Source: Piscinibacter sp943370595 (GTDB taxonomy: Bacteria > Pseudomonadota > Gammaproteobacteria > Burkholderiales > Burkholderiaceae_C). From it: 64,000 nt of DNA. Where the stretch lies: contig CALRRO020000008.1 in NCBI GenBank assembly GCA_943370595.1, positions 62,001 through 126,000 on the forward strand, written 5' to 3'. How positions within the stretch are numbered: position 1 is the first letter of the stretch; every line of letters begins with the position of its first letter. Of the stretch, positions 30,616 to 42,873 are shown piece after piece. The position numbers and the translations under genes are program-made. The notes under the pieces were generated by a model. The model was given only the letters and a program-made list of their open reading frames with translations. It searched no databases and had not been told where the DNA came from.

Positions 30616-31683
30616 TCAGACCACGCGGCTTCGCCGCTGCCAGGCCGCACTGGCCCAGCGCAGCCGGCTGGCCATCGCGCCGGTCAGCTCGACGCGCAGG
30701 TGGCGGTCGATCACCGCCACGGCGGTCACGCCCAAACGCTCGGCGACCTGGCGCCAGCGCTGCGGGCCGGACACCAGCAAGGCGGTGGCCGCGGCATCGG
30801 CCAGACCGGCCGACGGGTGCAGCACGGTCACGCTCACCAGTTCGGTGGCGGGCGCCAGCGTGTGCGGGTCGAGGATGTGGGTGCAGCGCTCACCATCGAG
30901 CATCCGGAAGCGCTCGTAGCTGCCCGAGGTGACCACCGCCTCGCGCGCACGCGTCTCCAGGCTGGCGACCAGCCCGTCGCCGTCCGGATCGCGGATGCCG
31001 ATGTGCCAGCCCGGCTCGCCGGCGCGGCTCATCGCGGCCAGGTTGCCGCCCAGGTCGACCAGCGCGGTATCGACGCCGCGGGCCTGCAGCTGGGTCAGCG
31101 TGCGGTCGATCGCCACGCCCTTGGCATAGGCGCCGAAATCGAGCTGCAGCCGCGGGTTGTGGCTGATCACCCGCTCGCCGCGCATCTCGATCTGCGCGAG
31201 GCTGGGCGCCGCATCGCGCCACGCGGCGAGCGTGCGCGCATCGGGCCGCGCGCCGGGGCGCATCACGTCGTCGTGGAAGCCCCAGGCCGACACGGCGCCA
31301 CCGATGGCGGGGTTGAAGAAGCCGGCCGAGTCGCGCTCCAGCCGGGCCGCACTGCGCAGCATCGCCTGCATGGCGGGCGACACCGTCGCCGCACGGCCCT
31401 CGCGGAAGGACTGGTTGAGCTGGCTCAGTTCGCCGGGCTTCCAGGCGTTCCAGCGGCGGTGGATCTGCGCCAGGCCGGCCATCGCCGCCGCCATCGCGGC
31501 CTGCGCCTGCGCCGCATCGTGTCCGTCGGCCCCCGGCCGGATCCGCAGGTCGACCGGCGAGCCGAACAGGAAGTGCCGCGCCTGCAGCGCCGCCATCGCA
31601 GGCCGCGGCAGCAGCGGCAGAACGACGAGGCCGGCGAGCTGCCCGAGAACGAGGCGGCGGGACGAGCCCAGGCGATCGTCCAT
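30616..31683 (-). CDS. apbE: FAD:protein FMN transferase
   Basis: The ATG at 31683 lies seven bases after the kinase stop, giving 355 residues. The N-terminus has a Tat-like or standard export signal (SSRRLVLGQLAG then AMAAL). ApbE motifs are FGAYAKGVAIDRTL, DLGGNLAAM, TSGSYERF, THILDPHT and ADAAATALLVSG. ApbE enzymes transfer FMN from FAD to Thr or Ser of exported electron-transfer proteins. No obvious FMN-binding-domain substrate is encoded nearby, so its target is unknown. Confidence 0.9.
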   Translation of the reverse strand: MDDRLGSSRRLVLGQLAGLVVLPLLPRPAMAALQARHFLFGSPVDLRIRPGADGHDAAQAQAAMAAAMAGLAQIHRRWNAWKPGELSQLNQSFREGRAATVSPAMQAMLRSAARLERDSAGFFNPAIGGAVSAWGFHDDVMRPGARPDARTLAAWRDAAPSLAQIEMRGERVISHNPRLQLDFGAYAKGVAIDRTLTQLQARGVDTALVDLGGNLAAMSRAGEPGWHIGIRDPDGDGLVASLETRAREAVVTSGSYERFRMLDGERCTHILDPHTLAPATELVSVTVLHPSAGLADAAATALLVSGPQRWRQVAERLGVTAVAVIDRHLRVELTGAMASRLRWASAAWQRRSRVV

Positions 31684-31690
31684 CGCCGTC

Positions 31691-34438
<2,748 letters not shown>

Positions 34439-34468
34439 CGCACCACTGTAGCGGCTGGTGAGGCGCCG

Positions 34469-35698
34469 TCAGGACGGCTTGATGCGCGCCACGCCGCCGA
34501 AGCTGCCCACCCACAGCGTGCCGTCGCGCGCGGTGGTCATCGAGAACACGGTGTTGCCGAACAGGCCGTCCTGCGTGGTCAGCACCTTGAAGCCACTGCC
34601 CTCCATCTTCGCCAGGCCGTTGTTCGTGCCGACCCACAGCGCGCCGGCCGGGTCGACGTTGAGCATGAACACATGGTTGCCGGGCAGCCCTTCGGCGACC
34701 GTGTAGTGCGTCCAGGCCTTGCCGTCGAAGCGCGACAGCCCGCCGCCCCAGGTGCCGGCCCAGACCACGCCCTGCGCATCGACCACCAGCGAGACGATGT
34801 AGTTCGGGTTGTAGGCGACGTCGATGTTCTCCAGCCCCATCTCCTTCTTCTGCGCCGCGTGGTGCTCGGAGACCTTGGACGGGTCGTTCCTGTACTGGAT
34901 GTGGTCCTTGACCTTCTCGTAGGGCGCGCCCAGGCCCTTGGCATGGTTCCAGTTCTGCCAGCGGCCCTCCTTGAAGTGCGCCAGGCCGCCTTCGGTGCCG
35001 AGCCAGATCTCGCCGTCACGGCCCTCGGCCAGGCCGTAGACCCAGTCGTTGGGCAGGCCGCCCTTGGTGCTCTCGACGGTGTGCAGTTCCCAGGCCGAGC
35101 GGTCCTTCAGGCGCCCGCCCTTGACGCGGTTGACGCCCGACCAGGTGGCGATCCAGACGTCGCCATTCTTTGCCTTCATCACGTCGTAGACGAAGGCATC
35201 GCCCAGTCCCTCGGGGATGTTGAAGGTCTCCCAGGTTCCGGTTTTGGCATCGAGCAGCGACATGCCGCCGCCGTAGGTGCCGACCACGATGCGATCGTCG
35301 AGCCGGCCGACGTGGAACACGCCGTTGGACAGCAGGCCGCTCTTCGTGTCGAACAGCTTGTACTCGTCGGTCTTCGTGTCGTAGCGCACCGCGCCGCCGG
35401 AGGTGCCGACCCAGACGGTGTCGCCATCGACGAACAGCCGCTTGACGTTCTTGCTGCCAACGCGGAAGTGGGTGAACTTCTGCGTCGGGTCGGGGGCCAG
35501 CTTGCCTTCGCGCTGTGCCGGCGCAGGGTTGCCGGCTGGCATCGCGGCCGAGGCTGGCGCGGCGGGTGCCAGCGCCGTTGCGGCGGGAGCGGCTGCCACC
35601 ACGGCCCCCGCATTGCTGCGCCCGAGCTGGTAGGCGCCAGCCAGCGCGGTGCCGAGCGCGATGACACCGAGGCCGGCGGCACGCAGGCTGAGAGCCAT
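34469..35698 (-). CDS. Exported two-component-regulator-type beta-propeller protein 1
   Basis: The ATG at 35698 follows AAAGGACG, giving 409 residues. A membrane anchor or signal (LRAAGLGVIALGTALAGAYQLG) and an Ala/Pro linker precede repeated blades of the type VFHVGRLDDRIVVGTYGGGMSLLD and DVWIATWSGVNRVKGG. Such Reg_prop blades normally form the periplasmic sensor half of large hybrid kinases. Here they form separate proteins next to a cytosolic hybrid kinase. Function as a sensor or scaffold is inferred. Confidence 0.8.
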   Translation of the reverse strand: MALSLRAAGLGVIALGTALAGAYQLGRSNAGAVVAAAPAATALAPAAPASAAMPAGNPAPAQREGKLAPDPTQKFTHFRVGSKNVKRLFVDGDTVWVGTSGGAVRYDTKTDEYKLFDTKSGLLSNGVFHVGRLDDRIVVGTYGGGMSLLDAKTGTWETFNIPEGLGDAFVYDVMKAKNGDVWIATWSGVNRVKGGRLKDRSAWELHTVESTKGGLPNDWVYGLAEGRDGEIWLGTEGGLAHFKEGRWQNWNHAKGLGAPYEKVKDHIQYRNDPSKVSEHHAAQKKEMGLENIDVAYNPNYIVSLVVDAQGVVWAGTWGGGLSRFDGKAWTHYTVAEGLPGNHVFMLNVDPAGALWVGTNNGLAKMEGSGFKVLTTQDGLFGNTVFSMTTARDGTLWVGSFGGVARIKPS

Positions 35699-35721
35699 GA
35701 GTCGTCCTTTCACGTGGGTTC

Positions 35722-36780
35722 TCAACGTCCGATGCGGGCCACGCCCTTGCGCGTGCCGGCCCAGACGTCGCCGCCGGGCGCCACCGCCAGCGCGTAGACG
35801 TTCTTCTCGAGCAGGCCGTCCTTCATGCCGAGGTTGGTGAAGGCCTTGCCGTCCCAGCGCGAGACGCCGTTGTTGGTGCCGAACCAGAGCGCGCCGTCGC
35901 TGCCCTCGGCGATGCTGTAGACGATGTTGCCGGCCAGCCCGTCGCGGGTGGTGAGGTTGGTCCAGGCCTTGCCGTCCCAGCGCGCCGCGCCGCCGCCCCA
36001 GGTGCCGGCCCAGATGCTGCCGTCGCGCGCCACCTGGATCGCGAACACGTAGTTCGGGTTGTAGGTGGCCGGGCCCTCGGCGCTGACCGACAGGTCGTGG
36101 CGTGTGCGCGTGCCCAGCCCGGTGTTGGCCGAGAACGGCAGGTTGTCGCTGTTGGGCGCGCCCAGGCCGTCCTTGTGCGTCCACGACACCCAGCGCTTGC
36201 CGTCGTACATCGACACGCCGCCCTCGGTGCCGAACCACACGCGGTCCTGCGCATCGACGCCGATGCCGTAGACCCACTCGTTGACCAGTTCCTTCACGTA
36301 GGTGCTGAACTTGCCGGTCTTCGCGTCGACCCGGTTCGCGCCGGCCCAGGTGCCGATCCAGAAGTCGCCGTTCTTCTGCTGCGCGAAGGCGTAGATCCAG
36401 TAGTCGGCCAGGCCGTGCATCGGGAAGAAGGTCTTCCACTGGCCGTCCTTGTAGCGCGACACGCCGCCGGCATTGGTGCCGAACCACTTGTGGCCGCTGC
36501 GGTCGAGGCCGACTGCGAAGACGTACTCGTTGGCCAGGCCTTCCTTGCGCGTGAAGGTGTTGCGCAGCTTGCCGCTGGCCAGGTCGACCTCGTGCACGCC
36601 GGCCGAGGTGCCGACCCACAGCGCCGCCTTCGATGCCTCGACCGTCAGCGCACGAACGTAAACCGCCGGCCCGACCTCGTAGACGTCCTTCACGCGCGGC
36701 GCACCCTGCGCGAGCGCCGCAGCGGCGGCCAGGGCGAGGGCCGCGCTCATCGCGGCGCGGAGACAGGTTCGCAGCGTCAT
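35722..36780 (-). CDS. Exported two-component-regulator-type beta-propeller protein 2
   Basis: The 352-residue precursor has a signal peptide ending near AAALAQGAP. At least seven Reg_prop blades are visible, each with a W(V/F/I)GTxxGV core, such as ALWVGTSAGVHEVD, KWFGTNAGGVSRY and IWAGTWGGGAARWDG. It is a paralogue of the neighbouring propeller protein, sharing the AYNPNY/TYNPNYV and GTWGGG segments. Its start overlaps the stop of the cytochrome gene by four bases. Confidence 0.85.
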   Translation of the reverse strand: MTLRTCLRAAMSAALALAAAAALAQGAPRVKDVYEVGPAVYVRALTVEASKAALWVGTSAGVHEVDLASGKLRNTFTRKEGLANEYVFAVGLDRSGHKWFGTNAGGVSRYKDGQWKTFFPMHGLADYWIYAFAQQKNGDFWIGTWAGANRVDAKTGKFSTYVKELVNEWVYGIGVDAQDRVWFGTEGGVSMYDGKRWVSWTHKDGLGAPNSDNLPFSANTGLGTRTRHDLSVSAEGPATYNPNYVFAIQVARDGSIWAGTWGGGAARWDGKAWTNLTTRDGLAGNIVYSIAEGSDGALWFGTNNGVSRWDGKAFTNLGMKDGLLEKNVYALAVAPGGDVWAGTRKGVARIGR

Positions 36781-37103
36781 CGGAGGGTCCGCAGGTGGGC
36801 GACGATGTCGAGGATGTCGCGGTCGCGCAGCAGGCCCTGGTAGGCCGGCATCGCGCCGCGGCCGGCGCGGATGGCAGCGAGCAGCGTGGTGTCGGGCTTG
36901 AGCAGCGTGGTCGGCCGCGAGAAGTCGGGCGCGGTGGGCATCACCGGGCGACCGTCGCCGCCGTGGCAGCTGCTGCAGTGGCGGCTGTAGAGTTCGGCGC
37001 CGTGGCGCGGGTCGGCCGCGTGAACCGACTGCGTCGCGGCCGCAAGCACCAGCATCGCGATCTCGCAGGCGAGTCTCATGGCCGCGCCTTCGGCGAGTCT
37101 CAT
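36777..37103 (-). CDS. Monoheme cytochrome c
   Basis: The gene can start at ATG 37103, which overlaps the upstream stop as ATGA, or at ATG 37079, because a 24-base tandem repeat duplicates the start region. The protein is 108 or 100 residues. A signal peptide ends near SVHAAD. The heme site is HCSSCHG and MPAYQGLL provides the distal Met. It resembles small class I cytochromes and probably shuttles electrons in the periplasm. Confidence 0.85.
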   Translation of the reverse strand: MRLAEGAAMRLACEIAMLVLAAATQSVHAADPRHGAELYSRHCSSCHGGDGRPVMPTAPDFSRPTTLLKPDTTLLAAIRAGRGAMPAYQGLLRDRDILDIVAHLRTLR

Positions 37104-37116
37104 GGCCGCGCCTTCG
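37069..37116. repeat. 24-base tandem repeat duplicating a start codon
   Basis: Two perfect copies of a 24-base unit, 37069-37092 and 37093-37116, are adjacent. Each copy contains the ATGA stop/start junction between the Sel1 gene and the cytochrome gene. The repeat is in frame, adding eight residues (MRLAEGAA) if the upstream start is used. Confidence 0.9.
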
Positions 37117-37543
37117 GCGCGGAGGCCGGCTGGCCGATCAGCCCCTTGGCCTGCGCCTGCGAGATGACCTGCATCGATGCGGCATGGCCGAGCTCCGCCG
37201 CTTTCGAGAAAAGCGCCAGCGCCTGCTTCTCATCTTTGGCAACGCCGCGGCCGATCAGGTGAAAGTTGGCCAGCGCGTAGAGCGCCTCGGTGTCGTCCTG
37301 CGCGGCGGCCTGGCGGTACAGCGCTGCGGCCTCGTCGACGAAGTCGCCACGGTCGAGCATGAAGGCCAGCAGCGATTGCGAGGGCGCGTGGCCCGCCTTG
37401 GCCGGCGCACGCAAGGCGGCCATCGCGGTGGCGACGTCTCCTCGGTGGTAGGCGGCCAGGCCGCGTCGGTGGTCGTCCTCCGGTGCGGCCCACGCCAAGG
37501 TCAGACCGCTTTGCAGCAGCACCGTCGCCATCGCCATTCGCAT
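37100..37543 (-). CDS. Exported Sel1-repeat protein
   Basis: I favour the ATG at 37543 because GGAGG lies six bases upstream; an ATG at 37561 would add six residues but has no ribosome binding site. The product has 147 residues with a signal peptide ending near TLAWAAP. Sel1/TPR-like repeats are seen in ALYRQAAAQDDTEALYALANFHLIGRG and ALFSKAAELGHAASM. Such proteins mediate protein contacts. It is the first gene of the run down to 30156, directly behind a sigma-54 promoter. Confidence 0.75.
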   Translation of the reverse strand: MRMAMATVLLQSGLTLAWAAPEDDHRRGLAAYHRGDVATAMAALRAPAKAGHAPSQSLLAFMLDRGDFVDEAAALYRQAAAQDDTEALYALANFHLIGRGVAKDEKQALALFSKAAELGHAASMQVISQAQAKGLIGQPASAPKARP

Positions 37544-37572
37544 CCATCGCCTCCGGTCCATGAACGCCGTTG

Positions 37573-37588
37573 AGCGATTTCCATGCCA
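37573..37588 (-). promoter_or_regulatory. Sigma-54 promoter of the Sel1-cytochrome-propeller-kinase operon
   Basis: On the minus strand the element reads TGGCATGGAAATCGCT. GG-N10-GC spacing is exact, with two differences from TGGCACG-N4-TTGCA outside the invariant pairs. Transcription would begin near 37562, leaving a short leader that contains GGAGG for the ATG at 37543. Confidence 0.6.
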
Positions 37589-37594
37589 AACGGC

Positions 37595-38977
<1,383 letters not shown>

Positions 38978-38993
38978 CAGCTGCTTCCTGGGT

Positions 38994-40421
38994 TCATGCC
39001 TTTCCTGATCCGGCAGGCCATGCCAGCTTAATCTGCAGGCAGGGGCCATGCTCTTGACGGAACGCAAGCCGAGCCCCGAGCGGCTCGATGACGGCTCGGC
39101 TGAGCAACAGCGTGCGCTGCACCTCGGCACGGCCGAAGTCCAGCCGCGCCGGAAACTCGAGCAGCACCTCCACCATCGAGCCGGTGCGCTGCGTCCACAC
39201 GCGCACCGCACCGCCCGCCGCGGCGCGCGTGGCGTCGCAGCCCAGCGAGGCCATCTGCATCAGCACCTGCTGCAGCGCCGAGGCCGGTGCGCGCACGGCG
39301 GGCAGGTCACCGTCGAGTTCGCTGTCGAACGCGATACCGCGGTAGCGCCGGTCGTAATGCATCAGCTGCAGCACGCGGCCGACCATGCCGTTGACGTCGA
39401 CCCAGTCGAGCTCGCTGGCCTGCGGCGCGGCCAGCTCGGCCAGGTGGCGCGAGGCCATGGCCGCGCGCTGCGCCTGCTCGATGATGCGCTGCGCCGCCTC
39501 GGCCACGCGCGGCGCCGGCACGCTGCCCTCGGCCGTGCCGAGGTCGTGCGCGACACCGGCGATCACCGCCAGCGGGTTGTTGACCTCGTGCGCCACGCCG
39601 GCGGCCAGCGCGCCGACGGCGAGCATCTTGTCCTCGTGCGAACGGCGCTGGCCGTCGAGTTCGATGCGCTTCTCGCGCTCGTCGAGGTCGGCGACGAGGC
39701 GGTTGACCGCCTGCACCAGGCGGCCGAGCTCGTCGTCGCGGCGCAGCGGCAGCATCGCACCGCGGCTGCCGTGCACGATGCGCCGCGCATGCGACTCCAG
39801 GCGTCGGATGTCGGCAGTCAGCCGCCCGAGGAACCAGGCGACACCGAACGCGAACACCACCAGGCCGATCAGCGCGAGCGCGATGGCCTCCACCGTCACC
39901 GCGTCGAAGTGGCGGCGATAGGCCGAGGTGAGTTCGTCGCGCTGCTCGAGCAGCGCGAGGCGGCGGATGTCGAGCTCGTCGGCGACACGCACGAGCGCCT
40001 CGCGCAGCGCGGCGCGGCCAGACGCATCGCGCGATGCGCTCCACGACGCATGGGCGCGTTCCAGCGCACGCTGCACCAGCGCGTAGCCGGTGTCGAACTC
40101 GTCGAGCGCGGCCAGCAGCCGCGCGCTGTGCTGGAGGGCGGCGCCGAGCTCGTCGCCGCCGGCGGCCAGGTCGTGGAGTGCCGAGCCCAGCGAGGCCTCG
40201 GCCAGCGCCAGCGCCTTCTCGTGGCGCGACAGCTGCTGCAGCACCTGCACGCTGTCGTCGATGCGGCCGCGCTCTGCAGCCACCCAGGCCACCGCGGCGA
40301 GCAGGTAGGCCAACAGCGCCAGCGTGGCCAGCAGCCCGCGCGCGCGCAGCGAGTGGCGCCACGGCAGCGGCGCCACGGGAACGGCGCTTGCATCGTTGCC
40401 CTCGTTTGCCGGGAGACCCAT
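38994..40421 (-). CDS. Membrane sensor kinase with decayed ATPase domain
   Basis: The ATG at 40421 follows AAAGG by seven bases (475 residues); an ATG at 40427 is an alternative. Membrane helices lie near residues 22-45 and 190-215 around a helical periplasmic domain, followed by a HAMP-like linker. The HisKA His is in AAGVAHEVNNPLAVIAG. The following domain lacks the N-box Asn (QQVLMQMASLGCDA) and the DxGxG and GxG boxes. It shares the unusual YDRRYRG segment with the kinase at 28570-30144. It is paired with the regulator downstream, whose phosphorylation may depend on another kinase. Confidence 0.8.
   Translation of the reverse strand: MGLPANEGNDASAVPVAPLPWRHSLRARGLLATLALLAYLLAAVAWVAAERGRIDDSVQVLQQLSRHEKALALAEASLGSALHDLAAGGDELGAALQHSARLLAALDEFDTGYALVQRALERAHASWSASRDASGRAALREALVRVADELDIRRLALLEQRDELTSAYRRHFDAVTVEAIALALIGLVVFAFGVAWFLGRLTADIRRLESHARRIVHGSRGAMLPLRRDDELGRLVQAVNRLVADLDEREKRIELDGQRRSHEDKMLAVGALAAGVAHEVNNPLAVIAGVAHDLGTAEGSVPAPRVAEAAQRIIEQAQRAAMASRHLAELAAPQASELDWVDVNGMVGRVLQLMHYDRRYRGIAFDSELDGDLPAVRAPASALQQVLMQMASLGCDATRAAAGGAVRVWTQRTGSMVEVLLEFPARLDFGRAEVQRTLLLSRAVIEPLGARLAFRQEHGPCLQIKLAWPAGSGKA
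40377..40392 (+). promoter_or_regulatory. Possible sigma-54 promoter of the Sel1 gene (weak)
   Basis: GGGAACGGCGCTTGCA keeps GG-N10-GC and the TTGCA half, with two differences in the -24 half. It lies inside the opposing kinase coding sequence, 33 bases before the Sel1 ATG. Confidence 0.35.
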
Positions 40422-40425
40422 CGCC

Positions 40426-40971
40426 ATGCCTTTGCCCAGACCCTTCGCCCGCCGCCTCGCGGCCCTGGCCCTCGCCCTGTTGCCCGCCATGCCGGTCCAT
40501 GCCGACGCCTTGCAGGATGGCGCGGCCGCGATGAACCGCAAGGACTACCCCGCCGCGCTGCAGCTCCTCGCGCCGCTCGCGAAAGCCGGGAATGCACAGG
40601 CCCAGCTGCGGCTCGGGCTGATGCACTACCACGGCCACGGCGTGCGCGAGAGCGATCGCGAGGCGGTCGCCTGGTTCGAGCGCGCGGCGCGCCAGGGACT
40701 GGCCGAAGCCCAGTTCCAGCTAGGCAATATGTATGCCTATGGCCTGGCCGATCCGGGCGCCGATGCCGACCCGAACCGCATCGCCGCGCAGTGGTACTTC
40801 GAGGCCGCGCGCCAGGGCCACACCGAGGCGCAGTACAGCCTGGGCATCCTGTTCCTCAGCGGCTCGGGCGTGCTGCAGGATGCCGCCGAGGCGCGCCGCT
40901 GGATCGAGCGCGCGGCAGCCCAGGGCCATGCCGACGCGCAGACCTACCTGAAGGGCAGCGGCCAGCGCTGA
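40426..40971 (+). CDS. Exported Sel1-repeat protein
   Basis: The ATG at 40426 opens a signal peptide (RRLAALALALLPAMPVHADA), giving 181 residues; a longer N-terminus would bury the signal. At least three Sel1 repeats follow, for example AQAQLRLGLMHYHGHGVRESDREAVAWFERAARQG and AQYSLGILFLSGSGVLQDAAEARRWIERAAAQG. Its start faces the start of the opposite-strand kinase with only four bases between, so promoters must lie inside the neighbouring gene. It converges on ccmI. Confidence 0.85.
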   Translation: MPLPRPFARRLAALALALLPAMPVHADALQDGAAAMNRKDYPAALQLLAPLAKAGNAQAQLRLGLMHYHGHGVRESDREAVAWFERAARQGLAEAQFQLGNMYAYGLADPGADADPNRIAAQWYFEAARQGHTEAQYSLGILFLSGSGVLQDAAEARRWIERAAAQGHADAQTYLKGSGQR

Positions 40972-40980
40972 GCCGGCCGG

Positions 40981-42213
40981 TCAGGGCTGCACCTGGTCGA
41001 TGACCAGGCGCAATCCCTGCGCGGACGACGACACCACGGCGCTGCTGCCGACCAGGTCGCCCGACTGCGGCGTGGCGTTGCCGCTGCGCGAGATGCGCGC
41101 GCCCACCACCACCTGCGCCTGCGAGGACAGGCGGCGATCCGGCGACATGGCCAGCGCGTCGCTGAGCACGAAGCGCAGCGGCCAGCTGCCGACCGGCTGG
41201 CGCAGGATCGCCAGCGGCATGCGTGAACCGTCGGCAGCGCGGGCAAAGACGAACAGCGTGTCGCCGGCGGCCACGCGCGCGGCCAGCGCCGGGCTCAGGC
41301 TGAGTTCGCCGGTGAGCGGTGCCGCGGTGCTGGCCGGGGCGATGCCGCCGAGCGCGGCCTCCATCCTCGTCGCCTGGGCGATGCTGCCTTCGATCGTGCG
41401 CGCCACCTCGGACTGCGCCGGCACGATGGCGAGCAGCCGACCCCAGTAGCCGCGCGCGGCCGGATAGTCGCGCGCCTCGAAGGCCACGCTGCCGGCCAGT
41501 GCCAGCGCCTTGACGTGGCGCGGGTCGGCATCGAGCGCGCGCTGCACCAGTGCCGCCGGCTCGCCGGCCAGGCGCTTGCCCTGCGCCATGGCCACCACGT
41601 CGGCCAGGTCGGCGAGCAGCGTGGCATCGGGGGGCCGCAGGTCGACGGCGCGCCGCCAGGCCATCGCCGCATCGCGGTAGCGGCCGAGCACGACGTAGGA
41701 CCGTCCCAGCATCACCCAGCCTTCCGCATCGCCGGGCGAGGCTTTCAGGCGTTCGGCCAGCGCCGCCACGCGTGCCTCGATCTGCGCTGGCGTGAGGCTG
41801 TGCTGCGCGCCGGCTGCGCTCGGCGCGAGCGGCTCTGCAGGTGCCAGCGTGCGCAGGTCGCCGAGCTTCAGGTAGGTCAGCACGCTGGCCAGCGGCAGCA
41901 CGAGCAGCAGCACGAGCGCGCTGGCGCGCGAGAAGCGCGGCGTGGCGGCGATCGGTGGCGTGTCGGGGGCGAGGCTGCCCTCTTCCTCCCATCGGCGCTG
42001 GATGTCCTCGCGAGCCTCGCCGGCACGATCCGGCGCGATCAGGCCCGCGGCGACGTCGGCTTCGGCCTCGCGCCACTGGTCGCGATAGACCGCGAGGTTG
42101 GCCGCCTGCGCCGAGATGCCGTCTGCGCCGCTGCGACCGCGCCACAGCGGCGGCACCAGCATCAGCAACGCGCCGACGAGCAGCATCGCGACCACCAGCC
42201 AGAACACCGTCAT
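40981..42213 (-). CDS. ccmI: Cytochrome c maturation protein CcmI
   Basis: The protein has 410 residues from the ATG at 42213. Two membrane helices (about 2-22 and 95-117) bracket a cytosolic loop, and a TPR domain follows (AEGWVMLGRSYVVLGRYRDAAMAWRRAVDLRP). The C-terminal periplasmic domain (LSLSPALAARVAAGDTLFVFARAADGSRMPLAILRQPV) is typical of CcmI/CycH. CcmI hands apocytochromes to the heme ligation complex CcmFH. No ccmH is adjacent; a CcmF-CcmH fusion lies 20 kb away on the other strand. A sigma-54 promoter precedes the gene. Confidence 0.88.
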   Translation of the reverse strand: MTVFWLVVAMLLVGALLMLVPPLWRGRSGADGISAQAANLAVYRDQWREAEADVAAGLIAPDRAGEAREDIQRRWEEEGSLAPDTPPIAATPRFSRASALVLLLVLPLASVLTYLKLGDLRTLAPAEPLAPSAAGAQHSLTPAQIEARVAALAERLKASPGDAEGWVMLGRSYVVLGRYRDAAMAWRRAVDLRPPDATLLADLADVVAMAQGKRLAGEPAALVQRALDADPRHVKALALAGSVAFEARDYPAARGYWGRLLAIVPAQSEVARTIEGSIAQATRMEAALGGIAPASTAAPLTGELSLSPALAARVAAGDTLFVFARAADGSRMPLAILRQPVGSWPLRFVLSDALAMSPDRRLSSQAQVVVGARISRSGNATPQSGDLVGSSAVVSSSAQGLRLVIDQVQP

Positions 42214-42307
42214 GCCGCGTCCTTCCCCCACGAACGGGAATCGCTTCCCGGAATCGGGAACGACGAACAGGCGGTGACGGCGGCGCGGCGGGTCATGGCC
42301 GCAACGA

Positions 42308-42323
42308 TGCAAGAGCGCTGCCA
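42308..42323 (-). promoter_or_regulatory. Sigma-54 promoter of ccmI
   Basis: On the minus strand: TGGCAGCGCTCTTGCA, with exact GG-N10-GC spacing and a full TTGCA half. Transcription would start near 42296, about 80 bases before the ccmI ATG. The leader contains a palindrome TTCCCG-GAAT-CGGGAA (42245-42260). Confidence 0.65.
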
Positions 42324-42336
42324 GATGCGCGCGAGA

Positions 42337-42873
42337 TCATCGTACAGGCCCTGCGCGTCGCGCGGCGAGCTGCGCTTCCCACTCCCACAGCGCGGCGCGC
42401 GCGCGGCGCTGGTGGGCCTCGCTCTCGCCCTGGCCGAGGTGGAGGTAGCTGCGCATCGCGCCGAGCGCGAGTTCCAGGTCGCCCAGCGACTCCTGCGCGA
42501 GTGCGAGGCCGTAGTAGGCGTTGGCTTGCGCCGGCTGCAGCGCGATGGCACGCTCGAAAGCTTCGCGCGAGGCGCCCGGCTGCTGCAGGCCGAGCAACGC
42601 GAAGCCGAGGTTGGCATGCGCCTCCGGCAGCGCGGGCGACAGCTCGATCGTTCTCCGCAGCAGCACCTGCGCTTCGTCGAAGCGGCGGGCGTGCAGCAGC
42701 AGCACGGCCGCGTCGAAGTGGCGTTGCGTCGGGCTGATCGCGGCGGCCGGCTCGGCCTCGGGCGCATGCATCGGCGACATCGTCGCCAGGCCGAGACCAC
42801 CGGCGAGCACGAGCGCGCAGGTGAGCGCGAAGCCCAGACTGCGTCGATCGATGCGCCGCGCGATCGGTGTCAT
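42337..42873 (-). CDS. Membrane-anchored TPR protein
   Basis: The ATG at 42873 overlaps the CcsA stop (ATGA), giving 178 residues. An N-terminal helix (LGFALTCALVLAGGLGLATM) anchors it to the inner membrane, with about three TPR units outside (AHANLGFALLGLQQPGASREAFERAIALQP, then ANAYYGLALAQESLGDLELALGAMRSYLHL). Placement behind ResB/CcsA suggests a role comparable to NrfG or CcmI in delivering apocytochromes, which is inference. Confidence 0.8.
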   Translation of the reverse strand: MTPIARRIDRRSLGFALTCALVLAGGLGLATMSPMHAPEAEPAAAISPTQRHFDAAVLLLHARRFDEAQVLLRRTIELSPALPEAHANLGFALLGLQQPGASREAFERAIALQPAQANAYYGLALAQESLGDLELALGAMRSYLHLGQGESEAHQRRARAALWEWEAQLAARRAGPVR

